A stretch of DNA of 10,141 nt, taken from the NCBI GenBank assembly GCA_003133425.1, contig PKXI01000245.1:1-10141 (forward strand). Direction: 5' to 3'. The position numbers and the translations under genes were made by a program. The stretch comes from Acidobacteriaceae bacterium. Its GTDB lineage: Bacteria > Acidobacteriota > Terriglobia > Terriglobales > Acidobacteriaceae. The notes under the pieces are model-generated. The model was not told the DNA's origin. It saw nothing but the letters and a program-made list of their open reading frames with translations, and made no database searches. Shown piece by piece: positions 5,149 to 10,141 of this stretch. How positions within the stretch are numbered: position 1 is the stretch's first letter; every line of letters starts with the position of its first letter.

Positions 5149-8100
5149 TCAAGCGAGAAACCGCGCTGCATTCACAATGAATCTCTCGTACAGTAAAGGT
5201 TGCATGCCGCGGACGGCCTGGAAGAGTACTTTTCCCTTCCCGAGACGCGCCGTAAACGTCGCTGCCGCCAGGTTCTCATCGTGATCGCGGCCGTATCCTG
5301 CGATGACCTCAACTCCAGGGCCATCGACCATCAGGCCGGAGGAATGTTCAAAGGCGACCTGGTACTCCCACTTCATCACCTGGTTCGACGGGAGTCCCGC
5401 ATACGCAGGGTGATCTCTCACGAACACCCACGTCCCCATCCAGCAACCCCGGCTTTCGCCCACCAGGCCCGCGTACTGAAACGCGCCGACCTCCTTGAGA
5501 ACACTAGCCACCTGATCCGCGCCATTCGGAGTCTGAGCGAGCACCAGCAAGGGCAGTCCAGCCTGGACCGCGGACATGAGCTCTTTGAGATGTGCAGACC
5601 GCTCCGGCCAGTGAGGGTCTCTATCATCTGCTAGGAGAATCGCGAGGTCACAGGATGAGTTGGCGTGGAACTCCTCGATGTCGATGGAACTGTGAGTCAG
5701 GAAGCGGGTAAGGGTTTTGGAATCTCCCAGCAGCCCGGCGCGCAGAACTCGGGGAATCCTAGGAGAAGGATCGACGACGAAGATGCGCGTGGTTCCCTCG
5801 GCCTTTTCGCCGCCCTCGAGCGTAAATCGCAGCGTGTAGTATCCCTCCGCGGTGAGCACCGGACCGGCAACCGCCTCTGCGATCAGCCAGGAAAACTGGT
5901 TCTCGACGAATGCCGGAGCCGGAAAGCTCTTGAGCGCAGTCGTCTTTCCATCAGGGCCGGTGATTGAGAGCGCAAGCGTCCCGGTGATGGCACGATGCGT
6001 CTCGTTGAGCAGGAAGAGATCGAGCCCGAAGGCGCTAGCGGTTGCATGCACCACGCCGCGCGGCTGCACCACGGGCCGCAGCGGTTCCAGGGCCGCACGA
6101 ATCGGCGCTGGGTCACCCTTGAAGTTGCGCTGGTTGTCTACCAGACCGCTGTGACTGTCGATGGGCTGATCTTCCCATCCATTGATGACAAGGAAATCGC
6201 TGGCATCGTCAGTCCGGATGATCTGCAGGATGCGTCCCCACGTCTCATACAGCTTGTTTCCAGCGTCAGCAAACAGATCGGCAGCTGTGGGAAACGCGGA
6301 ACGAAAATTCCATTTGTCGAGAAAGCTCTCGTAGGCGGCCAGAATGCGCTCATGTTCAGCGCGGTCAAAGCTGTGGCCGCCGCCCTGGCCGATGGACTGA
6401 AGTTTGAGTGCATGATTGTCGGGCGCGGCCCATCCCAGCATCTCGCCCTGCATGGAGATCTCGCGCCGGTTCCCCGTGAGTTGCGTAAAGTTACGCGGGT
6501 CTGTGTAGAGGCTGTCCTGCCACACGCCGGGGCCGCCCACGGTGTGAGTGTCTGCCCAGCCGGAGTAGCCGGTTCCATCTTCCACGTGGACGGCGTCGTT
6601 CCAGGGCAGAAAGAAGGCCTGATTTCTGGGCTCTATGCCGGAGTGCAACACGATGGTGCGGCTGGGATCGGCCTTGTGCATCGCGTGGAGCATATGGAAG
6701 ATGCGCGCATTGTGCAGGTCGGGGCAACGCTCGTTCTGCAGGTCGTAGACCACCAGTGAGGGATGGCTGCGATGGTCGCGGATCATGCGCAGAATGCGGA
6801 ATTCCATGTAGCGCTGGCTCCAACTCGTCGCCTCCCCGCCGTTGCCGGTAGTATCGATCGGCGGAGGCGTGGCCGGGGCGCGATCCATGAAGACGCGTTC
6901 GGTACGATCCTGAAACGAAAGGCAGCCTCCGCCCGGCTCCATGTAGCGCAGCAGGCCCAATTCGTCGTCCTGGGCGAACTCCTCGTGCTTCCCTATGTTG
7001 CGGTGGTATTGCAGCGCGTTGAGCCCGAGCGCCTTCGCGGCCAGGTCCCCCTTGCGCGCCAGCGCCGGCGTTGGCCACAGGCCGTTGAAGCCCCATGTGC
7101 CGAACTCAATCGCGGAGTACATGCGCACGCGCTTGCCGTTGAGCATCAACATGGCGTCGCTTCCGATGCCAACAGGCTCGAACCAGCGGAATCCGAAGGA
7201 GACTTCGCGCCGGTCGTGCGCCTGGACCTCTTCTTCGAGCGAGACCAGTTCGGCCCGCATGCGATAGAGCGCCGGGCTCTCGACCGACCAAAGCATTGCC
7301 GCCGGATGACGGAGCGCAGCCTCCACGGTGGCGCTGGACTCCGCGGGCACGCTTGTCTCCACCGTTTGAGTTACAAGCACGGCGTCCGTCTCGCGTTCGA
7401 GCACGGTGAAACGCACCCGCGCCCGCACCGCATGCAGAAGCCTGTTCCTCACCTCAGCATGGGCGTTCACTTCCGTTACGCGCGGTGAATTGAGTACCCA
7501 CAGGTCGTCAAGAAAGACGCGGTCGTGCACGCGCAGGCTGATGCCGCGGTCGAGGCCGCCAAAGCCGCGGCCAGCGTGGAATTCCTGTGCGCCCCAGTGC
7601 AGCTTGTTGAAGTCACGCCAGTCGTAGACGCCGCCGGGGTTGGTAATGCGCAGCGCTAGCGTGTTGGCGCCGGGCCGGAGCAGGCGCGTGATGTCGCACT
7701 CGCAGGAGGTTTCGGCAATCATGTCGTAGCCGGCAAGTTGCTGGTTGGCGAAGACCTCAACACGCTGACGGTAGCCGCGAATGTGCAGCGTCACCTGCCT
7801 GCCGTGGCTTGGGGCGGGCAGCTCGAAGCTGCGCCAGAACCAGGAAACGCCGCGATAGGCGCCGTTGATCAACTTCTGGTCTATCTCGGCATACTCGTAT
7901 TCGTTTTTGGTGTAAGGGCGCGCGCCGAAGCGGCCCCAGTAATACTGCTCGACCGAGGCGGGCAGCGTCACGGGGATCCCCTGCTGCGCGTTCAGCGCCT
8001 GCCAACCGCTGGTGGGCGGATGTATCGGCAGCCGCGCCAGATCGACCTCATCGGGAAGGTAGAGCGCATCGTCCTGCCAGGCGGCCTCAGTGTCCGGCCA

Positions 8101-8247
8101 CATGCGCCATCCGTCGTCAGAGAGCGGAATGGTGAAACCTGTTTCAGGCGCGGCAAGTAGCCGCTCCGTGCCCAGGGCCGCAGCGGCAGCCGCCACGGAG
8201 CTTAGTTGGAAGAAGCGGCGGCGTGTCAACTTGCGATGCGTCTTCAT
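5149..8247 (-). CDS. Tat-exported glycoside hydrolase family 2-like protein
   Basis: This 1032-residue protein starts with a twin-arginine signal (TRRRFFQLSS near 8-17, then an alanine-rich core and an LAA near 31-33), so it is exported folded. The order fits GH2: a sugar-binding jelly-roll (about 45-240), an Ig-like domain (about 245-355), then a TIM barrel (about 360-680) opening with LMLNGKRVRMYSA. The acid/base is E506 in YDLQNE, equal to the family's Asn-Glu pair. The nucleophile is probably E602 in SMQGEML, less likely E596. Further domains follow: an Ig-like one (about 725-825) and a ~200-residue C-terminal domain resembling a ThuA or amidotransferase-like fold. It is longer than simple GH2 enzymes. 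GH2 covers beta-galactosidase, -mannosidase and -glucuronidase; I cannot choose. The stop of the UROD-family gene lies 55 bases upstream, so the two form an operon. TAGG lies before the ATG. Confidence 0.85.
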   Translation of the reverse strand: MKTHRKLTRRRFFQLSSVAAAAAALGTERLLAAPETGFTIPLSDDGWRMWPDTEAAWQDDALYLPDEVDLARLPIHPPTSGWQALNAQQGIPVTLPASVEQYYWGRFGARPYTKNEYEYAEIDQKLINGAYRGVSWFWRSFELPAPSHGRQVTLHIRGYRQRVEVFANQQLAGYDMIAETSCECDITRLLRPGANTLALRITNPGGVYDWRDFNKLHWGAQEFHAGRGFGGLDRGISLRVHDRVFLDDLWVLNSPRVTEVNAHAEVRNRLLHAVRARVRFTVLERETDAVLVTQTVETSVPAESSATVEAALRHPAAMLWSVESPALYRMRAELVSLEEEVQAHDRREVSFGFRWFEPVGIGSDAMLMLNGKRVRMYSAIEFGTWGFNGLWPTPALARKGDLAAKALGLNALQYHRNIGKHEEFAQDDELGLLRYMEPGGGCLSFQDRTERVFMDRAPATPPPIDTTGNGGEATSWSQRYMEFRILRMIRDHRSHPSLVVYDLQNERCPDLHNARIFHMLHAMHKADPSRTIVLHSGIEPRNQAFFLPWNDAVHVEDGTGYSGWADTHTVGGPGVWQDSLYTDPRNFTQLTGNRREISMQGEMLGWAAPDNHALKLQSIGQGGGHSFDRAEHERILAAYESFLDKWNFRSAFPTAADLFADAGNKLYETWGRILQIIRTDDASDFLVINGWEDQPIDSHSGLVDNQRNFKGDPAPIRAALEPLRPVVQPRGVVHATASAFGLDLFLLNETHRAITGTLALSITGPDGKTTALKSFPAPAFVENQFSWLIAEAVAGPVLTAEGYYTLRFTLEGGEKAEGTTRIFVVDPSPRIPRVLRAGLLGDSKTLTRFLTHSSIDIEEFHANSSCDLAILLADDRDPHWPERSAHLKELMSAVQAGLPLLVLAQTPNGADQVASVLKEVGAFQYAGLVGESRGCWMGTWVFVRDHPAYAGLPSNQVMKWEYQVAFEHSSGLMVDGPGVEVIAGYGRDHDENLAAATFTARLGKGKVLFQAVRGMQPLLYERFIVNAARFLA

Positions 8248-8302
8248 GCGAACCTAGCCTCGAATAGGATGGGCGCTACCCGCGACGGGGAGCATCGGCA
8301 GT

Positions 8303-9346
8303 TCAATATTTTCCGTAGAGTTTGGCGCACTCAATGAGTTTGTCGATGTTTGCGGGTGGTGAGGTACCGGGCAGCGCGCAGCCGGGACCCAGAATGAATC
8401 CGCCGCCGGGGGCGAGAACTTCAAGAGCCTCGCGGCAGGCAGTTTCCACCTCTGCCACCGTGCCGCGCTGCAACACGCCGCTGGGATCGATGGGGCCCAG
8501 CAGCGTGGTCTTGCCGGCGGTGGCGCGCTTGGCGGCTGCCTTGTCGCACTTGTAGTCAAACTCCAGAATCCGCGCGCCCGTCTCCACCATTCCGCTGATG
8601 ATGCGCGTGGTGTTGCCGCAGGTGTGGTAGGCCACCGCAAAGTCGTCGATCTGCAGCGCGCTCACCACCTTCTTGCCGTAGGGCAGGCAGTACTTCGCAA
8701 ACATCTTCGGCGAAATCACATCCGGAGAACAGAGCGCCTCGCCCAGCGAGGTGGCGGGGCAGCCCATCTCTTTGAAAATGCGTGCATAGAGGATGTAGGC
8801 ATCGCTTGCATACTCCAGCAGCTCGAAGATCAGGTCATCGCTCTCGCCCATCGCCATTGCCGTCATCAGCGTCTCCGGCCCAGCGATCATACAGGCCAGG
8901 TCGAAGGGGCCCTGGTCGGCGCGGCCCAGAATGTATACCTCACTGCCGATGTGATTGAGAAGAAACCGTGTGGCATCGAGCACCGCCTTCGAGAGCGGCG
9001 AGTTCCACGGATCCGGCATGCGCAGACTCGCAACCTCTTCGAGGCTCTTGAGCAGGGGTTTTTCGATCAGCGGCGCACCGCCCTTGATGTAGCTCACCTC
9101 GCACCCGCATGCCTCGGCCAGCGCTGCCGTGCCGTTTTCCACCAGCAGCATGTCATGTCCGAAGCGCTTCCAGGCGGCCAGTTGCGCTCTGCCCAGCAAC
9201 TGGCCATCCTGGTAAATCTTTTCTGGCGGTAGTTCAATGTCCGCAACCGTCATCATGAAGTTGTGCAGGTCTATCGGTACCCGGTCGTGAGGTGCAAGGC
9301 GGATAGTCGCGAGACACCGTTCGAGCGAGGTCATCTCTTCGCACAC
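8303..9346 (-). CDS. UROD-superfamily corrinoid-type methyltransferase (MtaA/MtbA-like)
   Basis: The 347-residue protein has the UROD TIM-barrel fold, but not the function of HemE: the N-terminal RQAGR substrate loop of uroporphyrinogen decarboxylase is absent. Instead it shows the zinc pattern of methylcobamide:thiol methyltransferases (MtaA, MtbA): H241-T-C243 in YHTCGNT and C323 in GPGCALP, 80 residues apart. LEFDYKCD (262-269) and GPIDP (284-288) between them also fit. In known members zinc activates a thiol that accepts a methyl group from a corrinoid protein. The start is taken as GTG 9346, with AGAGGA 6 bases before it; ATG 9334 gives the family-like start MTSLERCLA and is nearly as good. 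The open frame continues to 9472, without family resemblance. The protein is cytoplasmic. The GH2 gene follows in the same operon. No corrinoid protein lies in the window. Confidence 0.85.
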   Translation of the reverse strand: MCEEMTSLERCLATIRLAPHDRVPIDLHNFMMTVADIELPPEKIYQDGQLLGRAQLAAWKRFGHDMLLVENGTAALAEACGCEVSYIKGGAPLIEKPLLKSLEEVASLRMPDPWNSPLSKAVLDATRFLLNHIGSEVYILGRADQGPFDLACMIAGPETLMTAMAMGESDDLIFELLEYASDAYILYARIFKEMGCPATSLGEALCSPDVISPKMFAKYCLPYGKKVVSALQIDDFAVAYHTCGNTTRIISGMVETGARILEFDYKCDKAAAKRATAGKTTLLGPIDPSGVLQRGTVAEVETACREALEVLAPGGGFILGPGCALPGTSPPANIDKLIECAKLYGKY

Positions 9347-9352
9347 TTTCGT

Positions 9353-9358
9353 TCCTCT
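9353..9358 (-). promoter_or_regulatory. Ribosome binding site of the UROD-family gene
   Basis: AGAGGA on the minus strand sits 6 bases before GTG 9346. It supports a start well inside the longer open frame, which begins with a GTG at 9472 and lacks a comparable site. Confidence 0.5.
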
Positions 9359-9614
9359 TTCCAACTTGGTCGTCCTCGCATTGAAATGAGAACAACCCGA
9401 TTCTCTCAATGAATCGCAATCTCTTGCAATCAGGATGTCGTCCGCAATAGTCGCCTCAAACTCCCGCACCACATCATTTCACCATTGCTGGAGATTTTCC
9501 ACGTCACCTTGTCTTGCCACTCTTCCGTGACATCAAAAGGAAACCGGGTTGCTTCCGTACAACTTGGACTCTTCCTTCTTCCCGACATCTCTGGATCCGT
9601 CTCTTAACGGTTGG

Positions 9615-9636
9615 AAAAGGGACTGCCAAATTCCCT
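9615..9636 (-). terminator. Weak intrinsic-terminator-like hairpin, leftward
   Basis: On the minus strand AGGGA (9636-9632) and TCCCT (9622-9618) pair across a 9-base loop and run into TTT. The stem is only 5 bp. It could end the transcript of the gene fragment at 9775-10125, about 140 bases away. Confidence 0.22.
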
Positions 9637-9729
9637 GTTAGAGAATTCTTCAATTTTTTCCGCTATGTCGAGGTAGCGTCCCCATCAAACTCAGGAAAGC
9701 CCCTGAAAGATTCGCCGCAGCAGCCCAGC

Positions 9730-9751
9730 AGTATTTAACCCGAGGAATACT
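9730..9751. other. AGTATT/AATACT hairpin beyond the gene fragment
   Basis: A 6-bp stem, AGTATT (9730-9735) with AATACT (9746-9751), and a 10-base loop lies 24 bases past the stop of the leftward gene fragment. There is no T-run on either strand. Confidence 0.2.
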
Positions 9752-9774
9752 CTCCCCCCGCATCCCCTCATGAA

Positions 9775-10125
9775 TCATTGCAAACGATTCGTGAGCGAGA
9801 GTTGTTGCGGTTCTGCAAGAATTCTGTTTAAGAGATCGCTCCCCGTAACTTCCTCATAGCGGGAGGTCAGGCGCTCCTTAAGCCTAAACAGTCGACGGTT
9901 CGCCTGTCGGATCAACTGTCCATATGTAGCGATTTCGACCCTGGCTCTCGATCCAATATCTCTGCGAGGCTCCAGAGACAAAGAGTGGCCAACTGCGAAC
10001 GCGCGAAGATATCGCTCTCCCTCGATGAGGCCACTGGTAAGAAAGTCCTCCACGTAGTTAGTCGCCTGATTCACATGATCTCTCGTGATCTCTGTGCGGA
10101 TTACTAACGATAAACGCCCTAGGGG
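9775..10125 (-). pseudogene. C-terminal fragment of an unrecognised larger protein
   Basis: An open minus-strand frame runs from just after an in-frame TGA (10126-10128) to a stop at 9775-9777, about 116 codons. The only plausible start is GTG 10074 (99 residues), yet the sequence upstream of it (SLVIRTEITRDHVNQATNYV) continues the same amphipathic style, as if the real gene began further right and was cut. The C-terminal part (VEIATYGQLIRQANRRL, then LKERLTSRYEE) is charged and helical. It reminds me of the tails of large ATPase or nuclease-type proteins, such as Shedu/DUF4263 or HSP90-like ATPase proteins, in which a W/TY-x-x-L/I-I-x-x-A-x-x-RL helix follows a conserved core. That likeness is from memory and weak. 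No function is assigned. Confidence 0.45.
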
Positions 10126-10141
10126 TCAATTTCCCGGCACC

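Larger units (their letters stand above)
9359..9774. other. Leader/intergenic stretch without a supported gene
   Basis: This ~415-base stretch must hold the promoter of the UROD/GH2 operon, but I find no clear -35/-10 pair. Minus-strand repeats of GATTGC (around 9415-9431) could be regulator half-sites. A plus-strand frame at 9514-9738 has no ribosome site or recognisable sequence, and a 9549-9590 minus-strand frame is equally featureless. Two weak hairpins are listed separately. Confidence 0.45.

Noticed and set aside
5995..7488. Several open frames of 100-254 codons antisense or frame-shifted within the GH2 gene
   Set aside because: GC-rich coding DNA commonly leaves such frames; none shows a domain, signal or ribosome site, and the GH2 frame explains the region.
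8303..9346. Annotation as hemE, uroporphyrinogen decarboxylase
   Set aside because: The substrate-binding N-terminal signature of HemE is missing, while the zinc ligands of the corrinoid methyltransferases are present.
9347..9472. Extension of the UROD-family protein to GTG 9472
   Set aside because: The 42 extra residues do not resemble the family N-terminus, and the good ribosome site lies at 9353-9358.
9514..9738. 74-codon plus-strand frame
   Set aside because: It has no ribosome site, no recognisable sequence and unusual composition; treated as chance.

Overview
The window looks like chromosomal DNA of a soil-type, moderately GC-rich bacterium. A Tat-exported glycoside hydrolase family 2 (GH2) protein paired with a UROD-family methyltransferase, next to exopolysaccharide-type glycosyltransferases, suggests Acidobacteriota. 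That assignment is inference from gene style only; there is no rRNA or marker gene here. I saw no tRNA, rRNA, CRISPR array or intact insertion sequence.

Layout. (1) 18-1643, minus strand: the end of a polysaccharide-type cluster. It holds a complete GT4 glycosyltransferase, an upstream truncated GT2 glycosyltransferase fragment joined to it by a TAATG stop/start overlap, and a doubtful small ORF. (2) 1644-1944: a promoter-type region with three GTAC half-sites, another palindrome and a well-placed Shine-Dalgarno site. (3) 1945-2580, plus strand: a TetR repressor, followed by about 500 bases with no intact gene; a short frame there may be the remnant of an efflux adaptor gene. (4) 3089-4889: a divergent pair, an O-methyltransferase (minus) and a GNAT acetyltransferase (plus), with a likely terminator after the latter. 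(5) 5149-9346, minus strand: a two-gene operon, transcribed as UROD-family protein then a 1032-residue GH2 protein. (6) 9347-10141: about 430 bases without a supported gene, then a C-terminal fragment of an unrecognised larger protein running towards the window end.

How the genes fit together. The clearest functional unit is the UROD/GH2 operon. The UROD protein lacks the haem-synthesis signature and carries the His-X-Cys...Cys zinc pattern of corrinoid-linked methyltransferases (MtaA/MtbA type), so it more likely moves a methyl group than decarboxylates uroporphyrinogen. Its pairing with an exported GH2 enzyme suggests, as inference, use of a methylated glycoside or sugar. The rest is a patchwork: a TetR gene that may have lost its efflux operon, a truncated glycosyltransferase, and a broken gene at the right edge, all pointing to repeated rearrangement.
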